In this document: positions 34,402 through 42,043 of the stretch, piece by piece
Position numbering within the stretch: position 1 is the first letter of the stretch
How the letters are laid out: each line of letters opens with the position of its first letter
Origin: Actinoallomurus bryophytorum
GTDB taxonomy: Bacteria > Actinomycetota > Actinomycetes > Streptosporangiales > Streptosporangiaceae
Direction: 5' to 3'
Assembly: GCF_006716425.1 (NCBI RefSeq)
Contig: NZ_VFOZ01000001.1
Span: 1,426,001 to 1,490,000 of the forward strand
Length of the DNA: 64,000 bases
Program-made: the position numbers and the translations under genes
The notes under the pieces: generated by a model
Seen by the model: only the letters and a program-made list of their open reading frames with translations
Database searches by the model: none
What the model was told of the DNA's origin: nothing

Positions 34402-35850
34402 TCAGTCCCCCCGCTCGCTCTGCTGTTCTTGGGCACGGCGCGCCGCCTCGGCGGAGGGCGTACCAGCACGCCTGCGCTCGACCCAGCCCTCGACGTTACG
34501 CTGACGGGAACGGGCCACCGCCATCGCCCCCGGCGGCACATCATTGGTGATCACCGAGCCGGCGGCCGTGTAGGCACCGTCGCCGATGTTCACCGGGGCG
34601 ACGAGCATGTTGTCGCTGCCGACCTTCACGTGGTCACCGACCACGCTCTTGCGCTTCTCGACGCCGTCGTAGTTGACGAAGACGCAGGCGGCACCGATGT
34701 TGGAGCCCTCGCCGATCTCCGCGTCGCCGACGTAGCTGAGGTGCGGGACCTTGCTGCCGGCGCCGACCACGGCGTTCTTCATCTCGACGTACGTGCCGGC
34801 CTTGGCCTTGCGGCCCAGTTTCGTACCCGGCCGCAGGTAGGCGTAGGGGCCGACGCTGACCTCGGGGCCGATCTCGGCCCCGTCGCAGACGGCGTTCACG
34901 ACGACCGCGTCCTCGCCGACCGCGGTGTCGGTGAGCGTGCAGCCGGGGCCGACCTCGGCACCGGCGGCGATGTGCGTGGTGCCGTGCAGCTGGGTGCCCG
35001 GCTTGATGAGGGCGTCCGCCTCCAGCGTCACCTGGACGTCGATCCAGGTGGATCCCGGGTCCACGATCGTGACCCCGGCGCGCATGTGGGTCTCGAGGAC
35101 GCGATCGTTCATCAGGCGCCGGGCCTCGGCGAGCTGTACCCGGTCGTTGACCCCCAGCGGGCCGGTCCACCGCCGGTCCAGCGCTCCGCCCACGCGGTGG
35201 CCGGAGTCGCGAAGGATGGTGACGACGTCGGTGAGGTATTCCTCACCCTTCACGTTGTCCGTGGTCACCTTGCCGAGGGCGGCGCCCAGGAGGCCGCCGT
35301 CGAAGGCGTACATCCCGATGTTGATCTCGGTGATCGCGCGCTCGTCCGCGGAGGCGTCCTTCTCCTCGACGATCGCGCTCACCGAGCCGTCACCCGCACG
35401 GATCATGCGGCCGTAGCCCGTCGGGTCGGGCACGTCGGCGGTCAGGATCGTCGCGGCGTTGCCTTCACGCTCGTGCGTCGCGAGCAGCTCGTGGAGGACG
35501 TCGCCGCGCAGCAGGGGTGCGTCCCCGTTGAGCACCAGGACGGTGCCCTCGATCGCGCCGACGGCCTCCAGGACCATTCGTACGGCGTGCCCGGTGCCGT
35601 TCTGCTCGGCCTGGGTGACCGGCAGCGCGTCCGGCTCGACCTCGGCGAGATGCGCGATCACCTTGTCGCGGTCGTGGCCGACGACCGCGATGAGCCGCTG
35701 GGGCTTGAGATCACGCGCCGCGGCGAGGACGTGCCCCACCATGCTGCGGCCGCAGAGTTCGTGCAGGACCTTCGGGACCTTGCGGGACTTCATCCGGGTG
35801 CCCTCGCCGGCGGCGAGGACGATTACGGCAGCAGGGCGGCTTGGGCTCAT
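34402..35850 (-). CDS. glmU: Bifunctional UDP-GlcNAc pyrophosphorylase / GlcN-1-P acetyltransferase
   Basis: The ATG at 35850 (MSPSRPAAVIVLAAGEGTRM) follows AAGGAGGG and gives 482 residues. The N-terminal uridylyltransferase has the LAAGEGTRMKSRKVPKVLH loop and the C-terminal half is a left-handed beta-helix acetyltransferase (VGPYAYLRPGTKLG, then MKNAVVGAGSKVPHLSYVGD). It makes UDP-GlcNAc for peptidoglycan and other glycans. The frame continues 20 codons further upstream into a repeat unit, giving a possible longer start at 35910. Confidence 0.95.
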   Translation of the reverse strand: MSPSRPAAVIVLAAGEGTRMKSRKVPKVLHELCGRSMVGHVLAAARDLKPQRLIAVVGHDRDKVIAHLAEVEPDALPVTQAEQNGTGHAVRMVLEAVGAIEGTVLVLNGDAPLLRGDVLHELLATHEREGNAATILTADVPDPTGYGRMIRAGDGSVSAIVEEKDASADERAITEINIGMYAFDGGLLGAALGKVTTDNVKGEEYLTDVVTILRDSGHRVGGALDRRWTGPLGVNDRVQLAEARRLMNDRVLETHMRAGVTIVDPGSTWIDVQVTLEADALIKPGTQLHGTTHIAAGAEVGPGCTLTDTAVGEDAVVVNAVCDGAEIGPEVSVGPYAYLRPGTKLGRKAKAGTYVEMKNAVVGAGSKVPHLSYVGDAEIGEGSNIGAACVFVNYDGVEKRKSVVGDHVKVGSDNMLVAPVNIGDGAYTAAGSVITNDVPPGAMAVARSRQRNVEGWVERRRAGTPSAEAARRAQEQQSERGD

Positions 35851-36092
35851 GAGCCCTCCTTCGTCGGAGGTGTGGCCAGGGGCGCTGTGTTCACCGATTC
35901 GCTCACTCATAAGCCCTCTTTCGCCGGAGCGTGGCCGGAGGCGTTGTGCTCACCGACGCGCCGCTCGCTCGCGAGCCCTCCCTCACCGGAGGTACGGCCA
36001 GGAGCCCTGCCCTCACCCACCCGCTCGCCCCGCACACTCACGAGCCCTCGCTCACCGGAGGCATGGCCGGGCACGCTGTGCTCGCTCATGCG
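35851..36092 (-). repeat. Four degenerate 60-base coding repeats before glmU
   Basis: Read toward glmU, the sequence contains four related units, each encoding a form of S-E-x-x-G-E-H-x-A-x-G-H-x-S-x-E-G-G-L and ending in a ribosome-binding-site-like GGAGGG(C)TC followed by ATG, GTG or GCG. The last unit supplies the ribosome-binding site and start codon of glmU. A similar unit precedes tatD at 57.1 kb. Confidence 0.7.
35907..36089 (-). CDS. Possible 60-residue leader peptide encoded by the glmU repeat array
   Basis: An ATG at 36089 opens a frame made of three repeat units (MSEHSVPGHASGERGL at the start). Its stop overlaps an ATG that is in frame with glmU (TTATGAGTG). This stop-start overlap suggests translational coupling if the leader is made. 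No ribosome-binding site is evident before the first ATG and the protein resembles no family, so expression is uncertain. Confidence 0.3.
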   Translation of the reverse strand: MSEHSVPGHASGERGLVSVRGERVGEGRAPGRTSGEGGLASERRVGEHNASGHAPAKEGL

Positions 36093-36384
36093 ACAACCTT
36101 GCCCGAGGGCTCGGCGATGTGGTCACGACATGGGTGCGCCTGGTCGCTCACTCCGGTCACTGGAGGAGACTCCTCGGCGTCGCTGATAGGGCCAGCCGGG
36201 TGCGGAGAGACCCCTCCGCTGGGCTCGGACCTGCGGAGACATCGGGGCCGCAGGATCGTTACCCGCCCGACACCCGAAGGATACCGTTCAGGGGGCCGTC
36301 TGTACGCGCGGCGCGGAGTACTGGTTCGGCGCGGTCGATCCGCGGGTTTCCCATCCCCCGGCGCCTGGACTCCGGACGTCTGGG
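36093..36384. other. Intergenic stretch before glmU leader and after tRNA-Gln; no gene seen
   Basis: I see no supported coding frame. It must hold the promoter for the glmU-prs operon, but no clear -35/-10 pair stands out. Confidence 0.4.
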
Positions 36385-36456
36385 CTCCGGCGTCTGGGCT
36401 CGAACCAGAAATAGAGGGACCAAAACCCTCCGTGATGCCTATTTCACCACGCCGGA
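36385..36456 (-). tRNA. tRNA-Gln (anticodon TTG)
   Basis: The minus strand folds into a full cloverleaf: 7-base acceptor stem TCCGGCG/CGCCGGA, anticodon stem GAGGG/CCCTC around loop TTTTGGT (anticodon TTG), and T stem TCTGG/CCAGA with loop TTCGAGC. The discriminator base is G. CCA is not encoded. A 15-base partial duplication of the 3' end follows at 36370-36384. Confidence 0.92.
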
Positions 36457-36685
36457 TTGCAAGGCGGACATCATCGCCGCTCTGGCACCACCCAACGATA
36501 GCGGCTGCCCCCGCCTACGGAGGCCCCGGATTGATCGCTGGATGCCCCGGTTTCCCGGGGCCGGCGGGACGCCGGATCCATGCCGCCTCGTGCGGGGCTT
36601 ACGTCACAAATGACCGGCTTGCGACTTGGTAACCCCTGTGTGACTAACGCGACAGGTTTAGCCTAATCCAGGGGGGCATCTTGCA

Positions 36686-36707
36686 TAACCTACGCCTCCG
36701 TAGGTTA
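36686..36707. promoter_or_regulatory. Palindromic operator upstream of the desaturase gene
   Basis: TAACCTACG and CGTAGGTTA are perfect inverted repeats around four bases, and a second, weaker palindrome with arms TTACGG/CCGTAA follows at 36705-36724. Similar CGTAGG-type palindromes precede actinobacterial desaturase genes controlled by TetR proteins. The TetR protein encoded at 37883 is the likely binder. Confidence 0.6.
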
Positions 36708-36749
36708 CGGTTGCGTAGCCGTAAGTTTCGCGCCCAACAGGAGGACCGT

Positions 36750-37703
36750 ATGACCGTAGCCCCGGTAGGAACATCGTCCGCCCCTCCCAGGCCACAAGCC
36801 AGGCCCGAGATCGAACTCACGCCCAAGGGCAACTTCGAGAAGGTCCTGATGGGCATCTTCATCGCGGTTCCGCTCCTCGCCGTGGTGGCGGCCGTACCTT
36901 TCGCGTGGGGCTGGGGCCTGGGCTGGACCGACCTGGCGATCATGTTCGTCTTCTACGCCATCTCCGGCCTCGGGGTCACCGTCGGATACCACCGGCACTT
37001 CACGCACGGCTCGTTCAAGGCAAAGCGCCCGCTGCGCATCGCGATGGCCATCGCCGGCGGCCTGTCGATCGAGATGAGCGTCATCGACTGGGTGGCCGTA
37101 CACCGGCGCCACCACAAGTACTCCGACCAGGAGAACGACCCGCACTCGCCCTGGCGCTTCGGCACCGACTGGCGTGCGCTCACCAAGGGCCTTTACTGGG
37201 CCCACATGGGCTGGCTGTTCGACAGCGCGCGTACCTCCCCGGACAAGTTCTGCCCCGACCTGGTCGCCGACAAGGACATGAAGAAGATCAGCCGCTTCTT
37301 CCCCGGCCTGGTGGCCATCTCGCTGCTGCTCCCCGCCGCGCTCGACGGCCTGATCACCATGTCGTGGTGGGGCGTCCTCACCGGCTTCTTCTGGGGCTCG
37401 CTCGTACGGATCAGCCTCCTCCACCACGTCACGTGGTCCATCAACTCGATCTGCCACGTCATGGGCGAGGAGGAGTTCGAGGCACGGGACAAGTCCCGCA
37501 ACGTGTGGTGGCTTGCGATCCCGTCCTTCGGCGAGTCCTGGCACAACCTGCACCACGCCGACCCGACCTGCGCCCGGCACGGCGTGCTCAAGGGCCAGCT
37601 CGACAGCAGCGCCCGTACGATCTGGGCCTTCGAGAAGCTCGGCTGGGCGTGGGACGTACGGTGGCCGAACGCCGACCGGCTGGCCTCGAAGCAGATATCG
37701 TAA
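36750..37703 (+). CDS. Membrane fatty acid desaturase (acyl-CoA delta-9 type)
   Basis: The ATG at 36750 follows CAGGAGGACC. The 317-residue protein has four to six hydrophobic helices and the three His boxes of the integral-membrane desaturases: HRHFTH (81-86), HRRHHKYSD (118 onward) and NLHHAD near residue 270. It introduces a double bond into acyl chains using a di-iron centre. A palindromic operator upstream and a TetR gene downstream suggest control by membrane lipid or acyl-CoA state. Confidence 0.92.
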   Translation: MTVAPVGTSSAPPRPQARPEIELTPKGNFEKVLMGIFIAVPLLAVVAAVPFAWGWGLGWTDLAIMFVFYAISGLGVTVGYHRHFTHGSFKAKRPLRIAMAIAGGLSIEMSVIDWVAVHRRHHKYSDQENDPHSPWRFGTDWRALTKGLYWAHMGWLFDSARTSPDKFCPDLVADKDMKKISRFFPGLVAISLLLPAALDGLITMSWWGVLTGFFWGSLVRISLLHHVTWSINSICHVMGEEEFEARDKSRNVWWLAIPSFGESWHNLHHADPTCARHGVLKGQLDSSARTIWAFEKLGWAWDVRWPNADRLASKQIS

Positions 37704-37771
37704 GCAGAACTAACCAGTTCACTGACGCCGCCGGCGGCCGATACCGGCCGCCCGGCGCGCGCGGTCCTGAC

Positions 37772-37802
37772 GCTCACGGAGGTCCTTGTCACCTCCGTGA
37801 GC
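37772..37802 (+). terminator. Hairpin after the desaturase gene
   Basis: A perfect 12-base-pair stem (37772-37783 with 37791-37802) with a 7-base loop lies about 70 bases after the stop. It has no T-tract, as is common in actinobacteria. Confidence 0.65.
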
Positions 37803-37882
37803 TGGACTCCCCCGAATCAGCCCACCTCGGCACGGCACCGCCGGCGGTCTCTCGTCGTAGAGCCGCCGAGCCAGGAGAAAGT

Positions 37883-38638
37883 GTGACCGTCACAATTGAT
37901 GATGTGAGTGAACCCCCCCGGTCCCGTCGCAAGCGCATGACCGGCAAAGAACGACGGGAGCAACTACTCGACATCGGCCGGACCCTGTTCGCCGAACGTG
38001 GCTTCGACGGCACCTCCATCGAGGAGATCGCCACCGTGGCCGGGGTCTCCAAGCCCGTGGTGTACGAACACTTCGGGGGCAAGGAGGGCCTGTACGCGGT
38101 CGTGGTCGACCGCGAGATGGAACACCTGCTGGAGACCGTGACGAAGTCGCTGGTCGGCGGGCATCCCCGGCAGAAGATCGAACGCGCGGCCCTGGCCCTG
38201 CTGGAGTACATCGAGGACAGCAGCCAGGGATTCCGCATCCTCGTACGTGACTCCCACGCCGCCTCGGCGACCGGCACGTTCGCCAGCCTGCTGAGCGACA
38301 TCGCCGGCCAGGTCGAGCACCTTCTCGGCGATGAGTTCCGCGACAAGGGTTTCGACCCCAAGAGCGCCCCGCTGTACGCCCAGGCCCTCATCGGCATGGT
38401 CGCCCTGACCGGCACGTACTGGCTGGACGTCCGCAAGCCCAAGCGCGAGGAGGTCGCCGCACATCTGGTGAACCTCGCGTGGAACGGCCTGTCCGGGCTG
38501 GAGCCGAAGCCGTACCTCACCACCGATTACAAGGCCCGCCAGAAGGACCTCAAGGCCAAGGCCAAGGAGGCGGCGAAAGAGGCCAAGGAGACGGCCCGCG
38601 CCGCCCGCCGATCGGGGATCGAACCCGAACCCGTCTGA
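37883..38638 (+). CDS. TetR-family regulator, probable desaturase repressor
   Basis: A GTG at 37883 with AGGAG five bases upstream starts a 251-residue protein. After a basic leader comes a standard TetR DNA-binding domain (LLDIGRTLFAERGFDGTSI, VAGVSKPVVYEHFGGKEGLY) and a ligand domain, then a Lys/Ala-rich helical tail of about 35 residues. The tail is typical of actinobacterial lipid-responsive TetR proteins. Adjacent to the desaturase and its palindrome, it is the likely regulator of that gene. Confidence 0.82.
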   Translation: MTVTIDDVSEPPRSRRKRMTGKERREQLLDIGRTLFAERGFDGTSIEEIATVAGVSKPVVYEHFGGKEGLYAVVVDREMEHLLETVTKSLVGGHPRQKIERAALALLEYIEDSSQGFRILVRDSHAASATGTFASLLSDIAGQVEHLLGDEFRDKGFDPKSAPLYAQALIGMVALTGTYWLDVRKPKREEVAAHLVNLAWNGLSGLEPKPYLTTDYKARQKDLKAKAKEAAKEAKETARAARRSGIEPEPV

Positions 38639-38708
38639 CTCACCGTGGTCGCGTTGTCACACCCTCGTCCTATCGTTCAGGGCATGAACTCCAGCGAAAG
38701 GACGACTC

Positions 38709-39014
38709 ATGCGGCACAGCGATCCCGGCCACGGACGACGACACGTCAACTGGGCACGGCTACGGGCGGAGATGGACCGCTTCGTCGACGAGCAGCACGC
38801 CCGCCAGGCGGACGACAACGACGCGGACTCCTCGGCTCGCAGGTTCGCCGAAAGCCTCGAAGAGGCTGTGCTGGACCTGGAGCTCGGCGAAAACGGCTTC
38901 GAACGCGCCACCCGCAAGGCCGACCACGTCGAGGAGCTACGCCGGGTGCTCGGAATTCTTCTCGACATCCTGGCCGACTGGGAGCTGGTCGCCGAGCGGT
39001 CGCGCTCGGGCTAG
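38709..39014 (+). CDS. Small helical protein of unknown function
   Basis: AAAGGA lies six bases before the ATG. The 101-residue product is charged and almost entirely helical (WARLRAEMDRFVDEQHARQ, LELGENGFERATRKADHVEE). No cysteine or catalytic motif is visible. Its stop codon lies directly against the left end of the inverted-repeat element at 39015. Confidence 0.55.
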   Translation: MRHSDPGHGRRHVNWARLRAEMDRFVDEQHARQADDNDADSSARRFAESLEEAVLDLELGENGFERATRKADHVEELRRVLGILLDILADWELVAERSRSG

Positions 39015-39144
39015 GACGTGTCTGACAAGGCCCTGTCCGGCTGCGCGGTGTCCAGACCGACGCGTCGCCGGTCGGCGCCCTCCTCGGCCGTGCGAAGCGC
39101 CACCTGGACACCGCCCGCTACGAACGCGATCTGTCGGACACGTC
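39015..39144. repeat. MITE-like element with inverted ends (copy 2)
   Basis: The ends GACGTGTCTGACA and TGTCGGACACGTC are inverted repeats with one mismatch, 130 bases apart, and TAG occurs at or next to both flanks. The right 33 bases match 32502-32534 at 31 positions. No transposase is encoded. This fits a non-autonomous remnant of an insertion sequence. Confidence 0.5.
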
Positions 39145-39156
39145 GTAGGGGCGGGG

Positions 39157-39525
39157 TCAGGCGACCGGCTCGAGTAGCTCCAGCCGGTTGCCGACGGGGT
39201 CATCAACGTAGAAGCGCCGAAATCCGGGCAGCAGGTCGTCGGGCCGTATCTCATGACCTGCCGCCCGGAGCCGCTGCGCCATGGCCCCGAGATCGCGAAC
39301 AAGAATGCCGGGATGCGCCTTACGCGCCGGCCGAAAGCCGTCCTCGACACCGATGTGGATCTGGATCCCCTGCGCCGCGAACCAGATACCTCCCCGCGCG
39401 GCGAGCACGGGAGGCTTGGGCACCTCGGCGAGCCCGAGGATCCCAACGTAGAAGTCACGCATCCGCGCCTCGGCGCCATGGGGCGCGGCAAGCTGCACGT
39501 GATGAATACCGGCCAGCAGAGTCAT
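39157..39525 (-). CDS. VOC-family (glyoxalase/bleomycin-resistance-like) protein
   Basis: The ATG at 39525 has AAGGAG eight bases upstream. The 122-residue product has the two beta-alpha-beta-beta-beta modules of the vicinal-oxygen-chelate fold: IHHVQLAAP...MRDFYVGILGL and the C-terminal FRRFYVDDPVGNRLELLEP, with candidate metal ligands His8/His9 and a late Glu. Members range from dioxygenases to drug-binding proteins. The substrate is unknown. The frame continues open upstream through unrelated repeats, which I exclude. Confidence 0.8.
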   Translation of the reverse strand: MTLLAGIHHVQLAAPHGAEARMRDFYVGILGLAEVPKPPVLAARGGIWFAAQGIQIHIGVEDGFRPARKAHPGILVRDLGAMAQRLRAAGHEIRPDDLLPGFRRFYVDDPVGNRLELLEPVA

Positions 39526-39589
39526 CGCATCCACTCCTTCGGGGGAAAGGGATCGGTGGTAAACCACCCAGGCCGTACCAGGACCTGAA

Positions 39590-40150
39590 CTGCGTCGCAC
39601 CCACCTGAGCCACAGCCACTCGAGCCGAGCCCGTTTGAGCCGCGTCCGCTCGAGCCGTGTCCGCTCGAGCCGTGTCCGCTCGAGCCGCGTCCGCTTGAGC
39701 CGCGCCTGTTTGAGCCGCGCAGACGTGAACCAGGCCTGCCTGAACACGGCCTGCCTTGAACGGAGCCATAAACATTGCCGCCTGAACGAGGCCGCCCTGA
39801 CCAAGACCCGCCCGTCCGTACACCGGCGCACACCGTGCTCGTCGTGCCGACCTGACCAGATCGCTCCTGACCAGGTAGCTCCCGGCCAAACCTGGCCTGG
39901 GCAAGCGGGGCCTGACCGCGTGGGGCCTGACCAAACCGGGCCTGACCAAACCGGGGCCTGACCACGTTGGGCCTGGGCAAGTCGGGCTTGACCACGTTGG
40001 ACCTGGGCAAGTCGGGGTCGGCGAAGTCGGGCCGAAGCCTGATCCGGCCATGGCTCGCGACCGTCTCTCTACCATTGCTGCCCGGCCTGCTGAGTCGTAT
40101 CGACCTGAGTCGCGCCGACCTGACCAAGCCGAGCCGAACTCGCCCACACC
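39590..40150 (-). pseudogene. Decayed pentapeptide-repeat region
   Basis: The sequence has a strong 15-base period (for example repeated GAGCCGTGTCCGCTC). On the minus strand one frame gives five-residue repeats such as ARLKQ ARLKR TRLER TRLER near 39600-39720, and a different frame gives ARFGQ ARFGQ APRGQ APLAQ near 39880-39950. Both follow the A-x-L/F-x-x pattern of pentapeptide-repeat proteins. The frame change and the absence of a start with a ribosome-binding site suggest a broken gene. Frames on the plus strand also stay open, so coding strand is inferred from the motif fit only. Confidence 0.45.
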
Positions 40151-40840
40151 TCGCGTCGCGCCAGTTCCTCTTCCGCACCGACCGCCCCAACCCCTGGCTG
40201 AGTCGTACCGGGACCAGATCTCCCAGACCAGACCACTCGCGAGCGTCCCGCCCCTCGCCCCGCCGAACCGGCTTGGCTCGACCAGGTCGACCACACCTTG
40301 CGGCCGTCTCGTCCGAAGCGCCCGCCGCAGATCGGTCCCCGGGTCCACCGCGGCACGCTGGGCTGAGCCGGGTTCTGCCCTGCGACGCAGGAACATGTCT
40401 CGCGCCATGCCACACCGCCACCCACACCTGCACCCCGCTACCCGTCGGCCCGTACGGGAATGAATCAGGTCGATCCCGGCCAAGCCGGAACGCCTTGCGG
40501 CCGTTCCGGCCCGCAGCTCCCCCACGCAGTTCGGCCGGCTGACCGGCATGGCCGGAGCCGGATCTGCCCTGCCAAACCAGAACATGCCGTGCGGCCAGGC
40601 CATCCGCACCCCTCCCCCATCACACTGGTACTCGGCCTCCGCCACGCCGGCACGCGCACCACATTCACGTCCCCACCCGCGCCACAGCGGCACTCGCTCC
40701 CGTGTCGGCGGTGGCGCGCTGCCTGCCACTGCGAGCGGGGCCGAGTCGTGCGGTGTGGATCGGTGTGGTCCCGACTCCTGTAACGGGCGTCGGCGGGGGC
40801 GTGGCGCTCGCAGTGACTGGGGATGCATGCCGGCCGGCCG
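40151..40840. other. Stretch without a supported gene
   Basis: Several long open frames exist on both strands, but their products are low-complexity, rich in Arg, Pro and Gly, and lack recognisable domains or ribosome-binding sites. Faint 15-base periodicity continues from the pentapeptide region at its left end. It is probably decayed sequence. Confidence 0.5.
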
Positions 40841-41986
40841 CTATGAGGATCGGGCGGCGGTGGGCGTGGTGCCCGGCCGGCCCGCGACGACGAAGATGCG
40901 GCGGAACGGGAAGAGCGTGCCGTGCGGGCCGGGTGGATAGGCATCTCTGAGCAGGAGTGTCAGTTCGGCGAGGAACTCCTCGCGTTCCCCCTCCTCGGGC
41001 AGGGCGTCCAGGGCGGGGCGCAGCGCGGTGCCCTTCATCCATTCGAGTACCGGGTCGGTGCCGTGCAGCACCTGAAGGTAGGTCGTCTCCCAGGCGTCGA
41101 CGTCACACCCCAGGTCGCTCAGCAGCTCGAAGTAGTCGGCGGGGTCCCCGACGATGTTGTGACGGTTCACCTTGCCGAGCCGGTCCCGCCAGCGCGCGGA
41201 ATCGCACAGTTCCCGGAGTATGCGGTGGCTCGGGGCGTCGAAATTCCCAGGCATGCTGAACGCCAGCCGGCCTTCCGGGGAAAGAGCCTCCACCCACCGC
41301 GGCAGTAGCTTCTGGTGGCCGGGTACCCACTGCAGGGCGGCATTGGAAAAGATCACGTCGACCGGCCGCTCCGGCAGCCACTCGGCAAGATCGCTAACCG
41401 AGAACCGCAGTCCACCCCCTGCATCCCCGAGGCCACCGAGGTCACCGAGGCCACCGAGGCCACCGAGGCCACCATCCTGGTGACCGGACCCAGGTGACGT
41501 CTCGACATCGGGCCCCGTACCTACTCCGGCATCTGCAAGCCCGCCCACCGGTGAACCCGACAACACCCCAGCTTCCGCCCCGGCCGGATCAGGCGTCGCG
41601 CCTCGACCAGAGCCACCATCCCGAGGACGCCGGCCGACATCGCGCGCACCGACCGGGCTCTCCGCTTCTTCTGCCCGCTCCACCCCGGCATTGTCCGCGT
41701 CCGACTCGACAACACCGGCATCCGCCGTGCCCAGGCGAGACTCAGAGCGCTCAAGGAGCATTCGCCGGGCCTCCGTGATCATCTGGGTGGAGTTGTCGAC
41801 TCCCTCGATGACGGCTCCCGGCCAGCGGGCGGCCAGGTCGGCGGTTCGTTCGCCCGGGCCGCAGCCCAGGTCGACCACGTACGTGGGGGCGTTCACGTCG
41901 ACCCGGCTGAGCAGTTCGAAGAACGGGCGGGCGCGATGGGAGGCGTACGCGCGGTACTGTTGCGGGTTCCAAATATCTCTTGACAT
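40841..41986 (-). CDS. tam: Trans-aconitate 2-methyltransferase homologue with a Gly-rich insertion
   Basis: The ATG at 41986 gives 381 residues, about 120 longer than usual for Tam. The methyltransferase core is intact: WNPQQYRAYASHRARPFFEL at the N-terminus, motif I VVDLGCGPGERTADLAARWP, then DVIFSNAALQWVPGHQKLLP and a C-terminal YPPGPHGTLFPFRRIFVVAG. Between GVDNSTQMITEARRMLLER and LRFSVSDLAEWLP lies an insertion of about 110 low-complexity residues (80-191) ending in GGLGGLGGLGDLGGLG, encoded by 9-base tandem repeats. Tam methylates trans-aconitate, an aconitase inhibitor. No ribosome-binding site is seen, and the transcript may be leaderless. Confidence 0.85.
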   Translation of the reverse strand: MSRDIWNPQQYRAYASHRARPFFELLSRVDVNAPTYVVDLGCGPGERTADLAARWPGAVIEGVDNSTQMITEARRMLLERSESRLGTADAGVVESDADNAGVERAEEAESPVGARDVGRRPRDGGSGRGATPDPAGAEAGVLSGSPVGGLADAGVGTGPDVETSPGSGHQDGGLGGLGGLGDLGGLGDAGGGLRFSVSDLAEWLPERPVDVIFSNAALQWVPGHQKLLPRWVEALSPEGRLAFSMPGNFDAPSHRILRELCDSARWRDRLGKVNRHNIVGDPADYFELLSDLGCDVDAWETTYLQVLHGTDPVLEWMKGTALRPALDALPEEGEREEFLAELTLLLRDAYPPGPHGTLFPFRRIFVVAGRPGTTPTAARSS

Positions 41987-42025
41987 CAAGACAGATGATC
42001 CTGGCTAGATATCTCGATGTCAAGA
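41978..42025. promoter_or_regulatory. Twin TamR-type operators between tam and tamR
   Basis: TCTTGACATCAAGA (41978-41991) is a perfect palindrome around CA and TCTCGATGTCAAGA (42012-42025) is the same site with one mismatch, their centres 34 bases apart. They fit the palindromic sites of MarR-family regulators such as TamR. The first overlaps the tam start codon. Confidence 0.75.
41995..42023 (-). promoter_or_regulatory. Candidate tam promoter (leaderless)
   Basis: On the minus strand TTGACA (42018-42023, inside the second operator) is followed after 17 bases by GATCAT (41995-42000). The tam ATG begins nine bases further on, so the mRNA would start at or next to it. Confidence 0.5.
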
Positions 42026-42043
42026 CAGGTAGGGTGATCCGTT

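Noticed and set aside
34429-36186. Plus-strand open frame opposite glmU and its leader repeats
   Set aside because: Explained by GC-rich antisense of glmU and by the repeat array.
39455-40828. Long minus-strand open frame through the pentapeptide-like region
   Set aside because: It crosses the frame switch and consists of low-complexity sequence; no start with a ribosome-binding site.
41415-41480. 9-base repeats in tam as an independent repeat locus
   Set aside because: They keep the tam frame and encode its Gly-rich insertion.
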